Assembly (NCBI RefSeq): GCF_026420845.1
Contig: NZ_JAOWCB010000002.1
Span: 62,001-126,000 of the forward strand
Length of the DNA: 64,000 bases
Direction: 5' to 3'
From: Streptomyces sp. PR69
GTDB taxonomy: Bacteria > Actinomycetota > Actinomycetes > Streptomycetales > Streptomycetaceae
Every line of letters begins with the position of its first letter. Position 1 is the stretch's first letter. The notes beneath the pieces are model-generated. The model made no database searches. It was given only the letters and a program-made list of their open reading frames with translations, and had not been told where the DNA came from. A program made the translations under genes and the position numbers. Positions 25,091 to 32,432 of the stretch are shown piece by piece.

Positions 25091-25350
25091 AGGCTGTCCA
25101 CAGGCCGGGCGGCCTCCAGCTCCTGCCAGACCTTCTCGGCCCTGTCGTGGTCTTCGTCCGTGAACGTGACGCCGAAGTGCGTCTCGCAGTACGCCTTCGT
25201 CGCCTCGTACCGCTTCTTGAGCTCCTCCTTGGTCGGCGTGGCTCCGGCCAGCTCTGCGATGAGGTCGCGCATGGTCATTCCGCGCTCGCGGGCGAGCACC
25301 AGGAGCCGGTCGCGGACAGCGGGGTCAACCTTGACGGTGGTGTCAGCCAT
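25087..25350 (-). CDS. Ribbon-helix-helix antitoxin-like protein
   Basis: The product is 87 aa from the ATG in MADTTVKVDPAVRDRLLVLARERGMTMRDLIAELAGA, a ribbon-helix-helix pattern with strand TTVKVD and two helices. The C-terminal helix is rich in charged residues. A longer frame to 25416 lacks support. There is no Shine-Dalgarno. TATACT ends 6 nt before the ATG, so the transcript is probably leaderless. It overlaps the PIN-like gene by 4 bp and lies between two P450 genes. Confidence 0.78.
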   Translation of the reverse strand: MADTTVKVDPAVRDRLLVLARERGMTMRDLIAELAGATPTKEELKKRYEATKAYCETHFGVTFTDEDHDRAEKVWQELEAARPVDSL

Positions 25351-25357
25351 CAGGACA

Positions 25358-25374
25358 GTATACCGACGGTATAC
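25358..25374 (-). promoter_or_regulatory. Palindromic operator over the -10 of the second PIN module
   Basis: GTATACCGACGGTATAC is a perfect inverted repeat (7-bp arms, 3-bp centre). On the minus strand its proximal arm continues into TATACT, a near-consensus -10 placed 6 nt before the antitoxin ATG. Binding there would block RNA polymerase directly, which fits antitoxin autorepression. Confidence 0.68.
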
Positions 25375-25548
25375 CGCTGTGGGTTCAGCAACGGGCGGCT
25401 CAAGCAGCAAAGTCATTCTTCACTTCCTCGTTGGCATATGCGCCCGTATGGCGCACATGCCAATGGACTATGCCAGCGCAGCCGCTCCGCCATCCGGCCT
25501 ATCGAGGGTGGTTCACCCGCTCGGGTGAGGCTCAGGGGCCCGCGGGCC

Positions 25549-26910
25549 TCAGCCGTCGGCCGCCTTGCCGCGCGGCTCGCAGGTCATGGTCAGGCGGCCG
25601 GGGCCGAGCGTGCCCCGGGCCCGGACGTGCAGGGTGGCTCCGGGGTCGGGGCACAGCCTCCAGCGCCCGCAGACGGAGGCCAGGGCCATGGTCATCTCGA
25701 TCAGGGCGAACTGGTCGCCGATGCACTTGCGGTTACCGCCGCCGAAGGGGACATGCGTGCCCCGGGGAAGGCTGTCAGCGGGCCGGTCGAGCCAGCGGTC
25801 GGGGTCGAACCGCTCGGGGTCGGGGAACAGCTCGGGCCGGTGCTGGAGCAGATAGGCGCTGTAGAGGAGGGCGGTGCCCGCGGGGAGCTGGCACCCGGCG
25901 AGGGTGGTTTCGGCGGTGGTGACGCGGGTGAAGAACCAGCCCGGCGGATACAGCCGCAGCACCTCGCTGATGACGCGCTGGGCGAAGGTCAGGCCGCCGA
26001 GGTCGCCGGGCGTGGCGGTGCGGCCTGCCAGGGTCCGGTCGGCCTCGGCGTGCAGGCGTTCCTCGACCTCCGGGTGCTGGCTGATCAGCCAGAAGGCGAA
26101 CGACAGCGTGTTGGCGGTGGTCTCGAACCCGGCGCCGATCATGACCATGAGCTGGTCGCGGATGTCCTCGTCCGACATCGGCTCGCCGGTGTCGTCGTCG
26201 TGCGCCGCCAGCAGCATGGCGACCAGATCGTCTCCGTCGCCGGGCCGGGCCCGGCGCTCGGCGATGATGCCGTCGATGGCGCGGTGCAGCCGGTCGCAGG
26301 CGCGGCGGTAGCGGCGGTTGCCGGGGGTGGGCAGCCGGTAGAGCGGGCCGAGGGGCAGCATCACCCGCTGGTAGATGCCGTCGATGACGGTGTGCAGGCT
26401 GTGCTGCACATCGGCCACGGCCTCGTCTTCCGCCTCGGCGGCCAGCACGCTGCGGGTGACGATGCGCAGGGTCAGGGTGGTCAGCGCGGCGGAGACGTCC
26501 AGGCGCTGGCCGGGCCGCCAGCGGTCGGTCATACGGTCGATCTCCTCGCCCATGACCACGGCGTACCGCTCGATCCGGTCGGGCTGGAAGGCGGGCTGCA
26601 TCTGGCGGCGCTGCCAGCGGTGCTCCCGCCAGCCGGCCATGGGCAGACTGCTGCCGAAGAGCACACGGGCCTTGTCGAAGAACGGGCCGCCCTTGTCGAA
26701 GGTGCGGGAGTCGGCCAGCATCTGGTGGACCGCGTCCGGATGGCACACGACGTACGCCGGGTGCGGCCCCATGCCGATGCGCACGAGGTCGCCGTGGGCC
26801 GTGAGCGAGTTGAGGAACTCCAGCGGGCGGGAGTGGAGCTGCCAGGCGTGGCCGAGCAGCGGCCAGCCGCCGGGGGCCGTTCCTTTGCGGGGGATGGGGG
26901 TCGTGGTCAC
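25549..26910 (-). CDS. Cytochrome P450
   Basis: The protein is 453 aa from a GTG with GGAGGT 8 nt upstream. I-helix MIGAGFETTANTLSFAFW, ExxR (EVLRLYP), PERF (DPERFDPDRW) and heme loop HVPFGGGNRKCIGDQFALIE are complete. The FGGGxRKCIGDxFA form recalls terpene-oxidising P450s such as pentalenene oxygenase (CYP183), but no terpene synthase is present in the window. It is divergent from the ECF sigma gene with 253 bp between. It is separated from the other long-type P450 only by the PIN module. Confidence 0.93.
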   Translation of the reverse strand: MTTTPIPRKGTAPGGWPLLGHAWQLHSRPLEFLNSLTAHGDLVRIGMGPHPAYVVCHPDAVHQMLADSRTFDKGGPFFDKARVLFGSSLPMAGWREHRWQRRQMQPAFQPDRIERYAVVMGEEIDRMTDRWRPGQRLDVSAALTTLTLRIVTRSVLAAEAEDEAVADVQHSLHTVIDGIYQRVMLPLGPLYRLPTPGNRRYRRACDRLHRAIDGIIAERRARPGDGDDLVAMLLAAHDDDTGEPMSDEDIRDQLMVMIGAGFETTANTLSFAFWLISQHPEVEERLHAEADRTLAGRTATPGDLGGLTFAQRVISEVLRLYPPGWFFTRVTTAETTLAGCQLPAGTALLYSAYLLQHRPELFPDPERFDPDRWLDRPADSLPRGTHVPFGGGNRKCIGDQFALIEMTMALASVCGRWRLCPDPGATLHVRARGTLGPGRLTMTCEPRGKAADG

Positions 26911-27163
26911 GGCGGGACACCTCCGGTCGACGTGCCGGGTTCCGGGCGCTGTTGGCCCTTCGGACACCTTTCCTGTCCGTGTCGCGGGGAACCCGGCGTA
27001 CGGCAGCCCGCGAGGGGCGCGCCACCGCGCGGCAGCCGCCCTCCGGCGCGCCCCGCCGGGATCCGCGGAACTCGGCGCGACCTCATGAAGGTGGGACTGT
27101 AATCCGACGCCTCCGCCGGACACAGACAGGGTGCAGGGCATTCGGACAGGGGAGGGCAGGCCG

Positions 27164-27784
27164 GTGGACGACTGGGCCGGGTTTGAAGCGGTGTACCGGG
27201 ACACCAGCGTGTCCGTGCTCCGGTATCTGCGGCGCAGACTGCCGCGCGATCAGGCGGAGGACGCTCTGTCCGAGGTGTATCTGACGGCGTGGAGACGCCG
27301 GGCGGAGGTCCGGGGCGAGCCTCTGCCCTGGCTGTACGGGATCGCGAGGATGAGCGTGGCCAACTCGATGCGGGCCACGGGCCGTTCGGTGCGGCTGCGT
27401 GAGCTGATGCTCGCGTCAGCGGATGAGCGCCCCGCCGCCGCGGCGGAGCACAGCGCGCTGGACCGCATGGCGGCAGCCGAGGCGCTCGACCGGCTGCCGG
27501 AGCGCGCACGGGAGGCGCTGCTGCTGGTCGCCTGGGAGGGGCTGGACGTCCCGCAGGCGGCCCAGGTGATGGGCTGCAGCCGCGCGGCCTTCACCGTGCG
27601 GCTGCACCGCGCGCGGAAGCTGCTGGACCGGGCCTTGGCCGAATCGGCGGCGGACGAAGTCAGAGAAGAAGAAAGCGACGACGACGAAGGAGCGGCGGAT
27701 GGGACGGGACGCGCAAAAGGTGCGGGAGCTGCTGTCGGCTCACGATCCGGCGGTCGGCGTCAGCAGAGTCGAGCGCGAGCTTGA
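27164..27784 (+). CDS. ECF-type RNA polymerase sigma factor
   Basis: The protein is 206 aa from a GTG with GGGGAGGG 7 nt upstream; an earlier in-frame GTG at 27131 lacks a good RBS. Region 2: FEAVYRDTSVSVLRYLRRRLPRDQAEDALSEVYLTAWRRRAEVRGEPLPWLYGIARMSVANSMR. Region 4: LDRLPERAREALLLVAWEGLDVPQAAQVMGCSRAAFTVRLHRARKLL. The last roughly 45 residues are a charged low-complexity tail that overlaps the next gene by 86 bp in another frame. The neighbour encodes a membrane protein with cytoplasmic N-terminus, the usual position for an anti-sigma factor, though no zinc anti-sigma motif is visible. Confidence 0.9.
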   Translation: MDDWAGFEAVYRDTSVSVLRYLRRRLPRDQAEDALSEVYLTAWRRRAEVRGEPLPWLYGIARMSVANSMRATGRSVRLRELMLASADERPAAAAEHSALDRMAAAEALDRLPERAREALLLVAWEGLDVPQAAQVMGCSRAAFTVRLHRARKLLDRALAESAADEVREEESDDDEGAADGTGRAKGAGAAVGSRSGGRRQQSRARA

Positions 27785-28517
27785 GGGGCTGCTGCGCGAG
27801 CAGGCGGCAAGGTCCCCGGTGACCGCTATGACGGGCGCCGTACGGCGGAGGCGGACTCCACTGCTGTGGGCAGGCACGGCGCTGGCGGCGGGCGCTGTCG
27901 CCACCGCCGTGGTGGTCCTGGCCGATGGCGAGGGCGGCGGCACGGGCGACGGCAGCGAGGTGACGGTGGGGTCGGAGGCGGACGACGCTCTGCCGTCGGT
28001 GACCAGCACGGACTGGGTCACCCACGCCGACCAGGTCGCCGTCGTCCGCCCCACCGGAGAGAAGGAAATCCCGGCCAGCGCGGAGGAAAAGGAGGCCGGC
28101 GAGGGGTATATCGGACGCTCCGCGACCCTGAGCCTGGAACGGGTGCTGTGGTCCCGTGCGGGTGCGCCCGCCGCGCCGGAGTCGGTCACGCTGGATGTGG
28201 CGGGCTGGACGTTCAAGGGCGAGGAACGCCACAAGTTCGCCCTGCGGGATGCGCCCCGCATAGAGATAGGGCACACCTACATCGTGGCCCTGGCCCGGGA
28301 GGACGACGGCTCATGGTCCACACTCGGCAGCAGCGGGATGCTGCCGTATGACGGCGGAACCATCGGGACCGGGGAATCCGAAGGCACGATCCACAGCGCA
28401 CCGAGCGGGGACCATGTGGAGGGCAGCGTCGAGGAGCAGATGACCGGCAAGACCGAGAGGGAGCTGACAGAGCTGCTGCGGAAGGCGCGTCCCGCTCCCG
28501 CCGCGACCACGGGCTGA
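27699..28517 (+). CDS. Single-pass membrane protein downstream of ECF sigma (candidate regulator)
   Basis: The product is 272 aa; the ATG follows AAGGAG and lies inside the sigma gene's 3' end. A cytoplasmic N-terminus of about 50 residues (KVRELLSAHDPAVGVSRVERELEGLLREQAARSP) precedes one TM (about 55-73, LLWAGTALAAGAVATAVVVLA) and an exported domain starting near 80. The exported core (DALPSVTSTDWVTHADQVAVVRPTGEKEIP...) is almost identical to the product of the inverted gene at 28749. The layout suits an anti-sigma or signal receptor, but I see no known anti-sigma domain. No signal peptidase site is evident. Confidence 0.8.
   Translation: MGRDAQKVRELLSAHDPAVGVSRVERELEGLLREQAARSPVTAMTGAVRRRRTPLLWAGTALAAGAVATAVVVLADGEGGGTGDGSEVTVGSEADDALPSVTSTDWVTHADQVAVVRPTGEKEIPASAEEKEAGEGYIGRSATLSLERVLWSRAGAPAAPESVTLDVAGWTFKGEERHKFALRDAPRIEIGHTYIVALAREDDGSWSTLGSSGMLPYDGGTIGTGESEGTIHSAPSGDHVEGSVEEQMTGKTERELTELLRKARPAPAATTG
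27981..28241 (+). repeat. 261-bp near-identical inverted repeat, copy 1
   Basis: This block matches 29321-29061 read in reverse complement, with no gaps and about 10 mismatches. The first 137 bp (27981-28117) are identical. Outside the block the two genes are unrelated at DNA level. It spans the common exported core of the two paralogues. Confidence 0.9.
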
Positions 28518-28685
28518 GCGGGCACGGTGACGTCCGGCACGGTTCGCCAACGCCCCGAAGGGGCGCGGGGCTGGATCGATGTGCGGCTCCGCCACGTGGG
28601 CGCGACCAGCCACAGCGCCCCGTGCACACTCGACGGCCCATCGCCGCGCTTCCCGCGGAGCACGTGGCGTCGCGGCCGGCGAAAG

Positions 28686-28722
28686 GGCCCGGCTCCCGCT
28701 TCAGAGGAGCGGGAGCCGGGCC
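28686..28722. terminator. Bidirectional terminator hairpin
   Basis: A perfect 15-bp GC-rich stem (28686-28700 with 28708-28722) with a 7-nt loop lies between two convergent genes. It probably terminates both the sigma operon and the inverted paralogue gene. Confidence 0.8.
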
Positions 28723-28748
28723 ACTGGAAGGGACGTGTCACCGGTGGG

Positions 28749-29471
28749 TCAGCGCGCCCCTGGCTCCGGCTTGGCACTGTTCAGCAGGGAGACCAGGGTG
28801 TCCGCCGAGCGTCCCTGTGCCAGTTCTTCCAGGCTCTTGTCGGACTCCGCGCCCGCCCGCGCCGCGACGGACAGCGGCCGGCTGCCCTTGTCCGTGTTGG
28901 GGACGGTGTGAACGGCCCCCTCGGACTCGCCGTTGCCGACGGTCCCGCCGTCGTACGGCAGCACGCCGCCGCTGCCCAGGAGCGCCCATGAGCCGTCGTC
29001 CTCCCGGGCCAGGGCCACGATGTACGTGTGGCCCTGCTCCAGCCTCGGTGCGTCGTGCACGGCGAACTTGTGGCGTTCGTCGCCCTTGAAGGTCCATCCG
29101 GCCACATCCAGTGTGACCGACTCGGGTGCGGCGGGCGCGCCCGCCCGGGACCACAGCACCCGTTCCAGGCTCAGGGTCGCGGACCGTCCGATATACCCCT
29201 CGCCGGCCTCCTTTTCCTCCGCGCTGGCCGGGATTTCCTTCTCTCCGGTGGGGCGGACGACGGCGACCTGGTCGGCGTGGGTGACCCAGTCCGTGCTGGT
29301 CACCGACGGCAGAGCGTCGTCGGCGTGAGCGACGACCACCTCGTCGGCACCTGATCCGGCCGACGCGCGGGCCTGTTCACCGCCCGGGAGTCCGATCCAT
29401 ACGCCCGCCAGCGAACCCGCTGCCGCCGTGGCGGCCAGGGCGCCGAGCATTTTGCCGCGTGTGAGCTGCAT
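28749..29471 (-). CDS. Exported paralogue of the sigma-operon membrane protein
   Basis: The product is 240 aa from an ATG with GAGGGG 8 nt upstream; a GTG at 29480 is possible. The N-terminus MQLTRGKMLGALAATAAAGSLAGVWIG is a signal peptide or anchor, replacing the cytoplasmic region and TM of the paralogue. Residues about 50-140 are nearly identical to that protein (one visible difference, GDERHKFA versus GEERHKFA). The C-terminal parts diverge. It is convergent with the sigma operon, and its start lies downstream of a metzincin gene on the same strand. A decoy or antagonist of the membrane-bound version is one possibility. Confidence 0.8.
   Translation of the reverse strand: MQLTRGKMLGALAATAAAGSLAGVWIGLPGGEQARASAGSGADEVVVAHADDALPSVTSTDWVTHADQVAVVRPTGEKEIPASAEEKEAGEGYIGRSATLSLERVLWSRAGAPAAPESVTLDVAGWTFKGDERHKFAVHDAPRLEQGHTYIVALAREDDGSWALLGSGGVLPYDGGTVGNGESEGAVHTVPNTDKGSRPLSVAARAGAESDKSLEELAQGRSADTLVSLLNSAKPEPGAR
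29061..29321 (-). repeat. 261-bp near-identical inverted repeat, copy 2
   Basis: This is the partner of 27981-28241. The mismatches are concentrated in the 3' half and are almost all synonymous or conservative, as expected after gene conversion or a recent duplication. Confidence 0.9.
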
Positions 29472-29488
29472 CTGTGACACCCCTCGGA

Positions 29489-30094
29489 TCAGTAGGTCTT
29501 GTTGATCATGGACTTGTTGTGCTTGCCCAGGGACGACGAAGACGACGGCGTCACCATGCAGCCCAGCCGGGAGTCGTTCTGCTTCAGCTTGGGCGAGGCG
29601 TTCTGGCCATGCGTCAGCCCGACCGCGTGGCCGGTCTCATGGCAGGCGGTGCTGGCCGGCGGGTCTGCCTTGGCGAACCGCACATAGTGCTGGTCGCACT
29701 TGTTGTTGCCCACCGAGTCATTGCACCAGGCGAACCCGCGGTAGCCGGACGGAACGGAGCCCTTCTGGTAGATGATGTCCGTTTCCTTGCTGCCGCTGTA
29801 GCTGGCCTTCTTGTGGTAGGTCACCGTCAGATCGGTGGGCTTGTACTGCTTGTTGAGCGCGTTCTTCACCTTCTTCTTGCCCGCGCTCGACAGGCTCCCC
29901 TGGAGATAGACGGTCAGCGTCTTGTTGTCGGTCTTGCAGAAGCCGTCACCGAGGTTCCCGTCCTTGCAGGACCACGATGTGTTCTTCGTCGGATACATGT
30001 TGTCGGTGATGGTCGCCGAGAAGGCGGCCGTGCCGATCCCCGTGAAGGCGACAGCAGCGACGGCCAGGACGGCCCCGCGCTTCCTTCTGTTCAT
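29489..30094 (-). CDS. Small secreted metzincin-type metalloprotease
   Basis: The protein is 201 aa from an ATG after AAGGGGG. Signal peptide: MNRRKRGAVLAVAAVAFTGIGTAAFSA. The mature chain has a metzincin zinc motif HETGHAVGLTH (HExxHxxGxxH) and a downstream CMVTP that could be the Met-turn. Several Cys (SCKDGNLGDGFC, WCNDSVGNNKCDQH) may form disulfides. It is smaller than typical metzincins and similar in size to snapalysin, which ends its motif with Asp rather than His. It lies just upstream of the exported paralogue on the same strand; its stop is 18 bp before that gene's start, so co-transcription is likely. Confidence 0.82.
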   Translation of the reverse strand: MNRRKRGAVLAVAAVAFTGIGTAAFSATITDNMYPTKNTSWSCKDGNLGDGFCKTDNKTLTVYLQGSLSSAGKKKVKNALNKQYKPTDLTVTYHKKASYSGSKETDIIYQKGSVPSGYRGFAWCNDSVGNNKCDQHYVRFAKADPPASTACHETGHAVGLTHGQNASPKLKQNDSRLGCMVTPSSSSSLGKHNKSMINKTY

Positions 30095-30270
30095 CGAATC
30101 CCCCTTGCACAGTCGGAACAACTGCCTGCCACCTCAAGGTCGTTGGCGGCGACGGCAGGCGTGATCGCTGTCTGGCGAGGACGCTACCGCACATCACCCC
30201 GATAACGAACGGACTTTCGATGCGTGTTGTCTCACTGACACCGACGGCCACTGCCGTCGCACACGGAGCG

Positions 30271-30552
30271 TCACTTCACACGGCTGTACCGGGTGATCTT
30301 GTCGACCTGGAACTTCGGGACGGTCATCTCGCCGCCCATGGCCGTGGAGTAGGTCTCAGCGCCGAGGACCCGGACGCGCGCTTCGAACACGTCGTCCTCC
30401 ACCACCGCGTCCAGGGTGTCCGCCGTGCCGGTGAGGATGGTGTTCGTGTCGTAGGCGGAGATATGGCCGTAGGCCGGCCAGCGTTTGCCGGCACCCGTGT
30501 TGGCGCGCAGGCTGGTCCTGCCAGTCGCCGAGCCGAACTGCGTGACATAGCC
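30271..30552 (-). pseudogene. C-terminal gene remnant adjacent to the IS element
   Basis: An open frame of 93 codons reads GYVTQFGSATGRTSLRANTG...GEMTVPKFQVDKITRYSRVK and ends in TGA. It has no start of its own and begins exactly at the inferred right end of the IS element. On the far side of the element the same strand runs into an in-frame stop within about 30 nt, so the 5' part is missing, not merely split. The family is not recognised. Confidence 0.6.
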
Positions 30553-30700
30553 TTGACGTGCTCCCTGGCCTAAAGTCCAGGGATTCCGGCCTGGGTCGTC
30601 TGCCCCTTCCGGGGGCTTCCTGCTTCACCGCGCTGTGCGGGCACGGGTGCCCGTCTTACCGGCGCTCCACAGGCGTTTAGCGTCTCCGCCCGTCCGGCGG
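30553..30700 (-). ncRNA. Predicted omega (reRNA) of TnpB
   Basis: In IS605-family elements the 3' end of tnpB and the right end encode the guide RNA scaffold. Here the tnpB stop lies inside the right-end hairpin and the scaffold would finish at TCAA. The guide would then start GGCTATGTCACGCAG in the flanking remnant gene. The extent is approximate. Confidence 0.4.
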
Positions 30701-31814
30701 CGACGGTACGGCGTCCTTCGAAGAGGACGTTGCGGGCTGCGTTGTGGTCGCGGTCGTGCACGGTGCCGCAGGCCCTGCACGTCCACTCTCGGACGTGCAG
30801 GGGCTTGGGGCCGTCCCGGAATCCGCAGGCCGAGCAGACCTGAGAGGACGGGAAAGCACGGTCCACCTTGGCGAAGATACGGCCGTGCAGAGCCGCCTTG
30901 TACTCCAGCATGCCGACGAACGCGGACCATCCCGCGTCGTGCACGGACTTGGCGAGCCGGGTGCGTCCGAGACCGGACACCGCGAGGTCTTCCACGTACA
31001 CCGCTTGGTTGTCGCGAATGATCTGTGTGGAAGCCTTGTGGTGCCAGTCCCGGCGCCGGCCCGCCACCTTGGCGTGCTGGCGTGCGACCTTGATGCGGGC
31101 CTTGGCCCGGTTCTTCGATCCCTTGGCCTTGCGGGACAGCTCCCGCTGAAGGCGCTTGAGCTTCTTCTCGGCCCGGCGCAAAAAGCGCGGGCTGTCGATC
31201 TTCCGGCCGTCGGACAGGACAGCGAAGGCGGACAGGCCGAGGTCAATGCCGGCCTCGGTCTCCGCCTCGGGGAGGACGTCCGGCTCGGTGTCCACGACAA
31301 AGCTGAGGAAGTACCGGCCGGAGCTGTCCTTGGTGACGGTCAGGGACGTGGGTGCGGCCGGAAGCCGGCGGGACCACTTGACCTTGAGGTTGCCGACCTT
31401 GACCACGTACACCGTGCCGTCGCTGTGGAGGCAGAAGGCGTTGGCGTTGAGGCGGATCGACTGCCGGGTGTCCTTCTTCGACTTGTACCGGGGCGGCCCG
31501 ACCTTCCGGCCCTGCCGCTTGCCCTTGAGGCCGTCGAAGAAGTTCTTGTAGGCGGTGTCCAGGTCCCGCAGGGACTGTTGCAGGACAACCGCCGACACAT
31601 CCGCGAGCCAGCCACGTTCCTCGGTGCGCTTGGCCTGGGTGATGCGCAGCCGGGACAGCTCGGCCGACGTCACGTACGGCAGCCCCGCCGCGTGCGCTTC
31701 CTTCCGGTCGCGCAGGCAGTCGTTCCACACCACGCGGGCGCACCCGAACGCACGCGCCAGCGCACGGCGCTGGGTGGCGTCCGGGTAGGCCCGGTAGTTG
31801 TAGCGGAGCCGCAT
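30570..31814 (-). CDS. tnpB: TnpB RNA-guided endonuclease (IS605 OrfB)
   Basis: The protein is 414 aa and full length. RuvC residues are all present: Asp191 in GIDLGLSAF, Glu275 in YVEDLAVSG and Asp356 in DRDHNAARN, positions close to those of ISDra2 TnpB. The zinc ribbon has Cys327/330 (CSAC) and Cys346/349 (CRAC). The N-terminal wedge (MRLRYNYRAYPDATQRRALARAFGCARVVWN) is typical. By family knowledge it is a programmable nuclease guided by RNA from the element's right end, protecting the element after excision. It is divergent from the tnpA pseudogene with 29 bp between them. With tnpA dead, the element cannot move unless TnpA comes from elsewhere. Confidence 0.94.
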   Translation of the reverse strand: MRLRYNYRAYPDATQRRALARAFGCARVVWNDCLRDRKEAHAAGLPYVTSAELSRLRITQAKRTEERGWLADVSAVVLQQSLRDLDTAYKNFFDGLKGKRQGRKVGPPRYKSKKDTRQSIRLNANAFCLHSDGTVYVVKVGNLKVKWSRRLPAAPTSLTVTKDSSGRYFLSFVVDTEPDVLPEAETEAGIDLGLSAFAVLSDGRKIDSPRFLRRAEKKLKRLQRELSRKAKGSKNRAKARIKVARQHAKVAGRRRDWHHKASTQIIRDNQAVYVEDLAVSGLGRTRLAKSVHDAGWSAFVGMLEYKAALHGRIFAKVDRAFPSSQVCSACGFRDGPKPLHVREWTCRACGTVHDRDHNAARNVLFEGRRTVAAGRAETLNACGAPVRRAPVPAQRGEAGSPRKGQTTQAGIPGL

Positions 31815-31843
31815 GACCAGAGATCCTACTTACGATTGGTCTC

Positions 31844-32258
31844 ATGTACGGGCAGAACGACTACAGACGCGGCAGAGACGTTGTTTCGGCGATGCATATG
31901 CACTTGGTCTTCGTGACGAAGTACCGGCGCGGGTGTTCAACGACGAGATGCTGACGCGCTGCGAAGAGATCATGCGCAAGGTGTGCGAGGACTTCGAAGC
32001 GGAGCTGAAGGAGTTCAACGGCGAACGCGATCACGTCCACCTGCTGGTGCACTACCCGCCGAGGGTCGCCGTCTCCAAGCTGGTCAACAGCCTCAAGGAC
32101 GCCTCCGCCGCCGGATACGGCAGGATTTCACCGGCCGGGTCAACCGCGCACTCATGCACGGACACCTGTGGTCGCCCTCCTACCTCTCCGCATCGTGCGG
32201 CGGGGCGCCCTTGGCGATCGTCCGCCAGTACATCGAGCAGCAGAAACATCCGCTCTAA
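31844..32258 (+). pseudogene. tnpA: tnpA (IS200 Y1 transposase) with two frameshifts
   Basis: The three reading frames in succession give a complete IS200-type TnpA: MYGQNDYRRGRDVVSAMHMHLVFVTKYRRG, then VFNDEMLTRCEEIMRKVCEDFEAELKEFNGERDHVHLLVHYPP...VNSLK, then RQDFTGRVNRALMHGHLWSPSY...RQYIEQQKHPL. One base is missing near 31933 (GGGTGTTC for GGNGTGTTC) and one near 32110. The HUH motif (HVH) and the catalytic Tyr (RQYIEQQ) survive in separate frames. There are no other lesions, so inactivation looks recent. Confidence 0.85.
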
Positions 32259-32432
32259 CAATGCACTTCAAAGCACTCTTGAGATGCATTCATCCCCGGC
32301 GTGAACGCCGCGACTTTCTGCAAGGAACCCGGTAAACAGGGCGGGGTCTTATGACGGCCCGTTACACACCTGTGACAGACGGCGTGGTCCCGGTCATGGC
32401 CCGGACAGCCGTGATCCTGGTGGGGTGGTCCG

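Larger units (their letters stand above)
30553..32331 (-). mobile_element. IS200/IS605-type element (IS608-like boundaries)
   Basis: About 1.78 kb with divergent tnpA (dead) and tnpB (intact). Read on the minus strand, the left flank ends TTTAC (32336-32332) and the right end is TCAA (30556-30553); in IS608 the element inserts after TTAC and ends TCAA. Subterminal hairpins are present: GGCG-TGAA-CGCC near 32298 at the left and CCCTGG...CCAGGG (30563-30582) at the right. There is no target duplication, as expected. Boundaries are inferred from motifs. Confidence 0.72.

Noticed and set aside
23231..26910. Terpene or other biosynthetic cluster around the two long P450s
   Set aside because: No cyclase, PKS, NRPS or ferredoxin gene is present; the P450s are separated by a PIN module and face each other.
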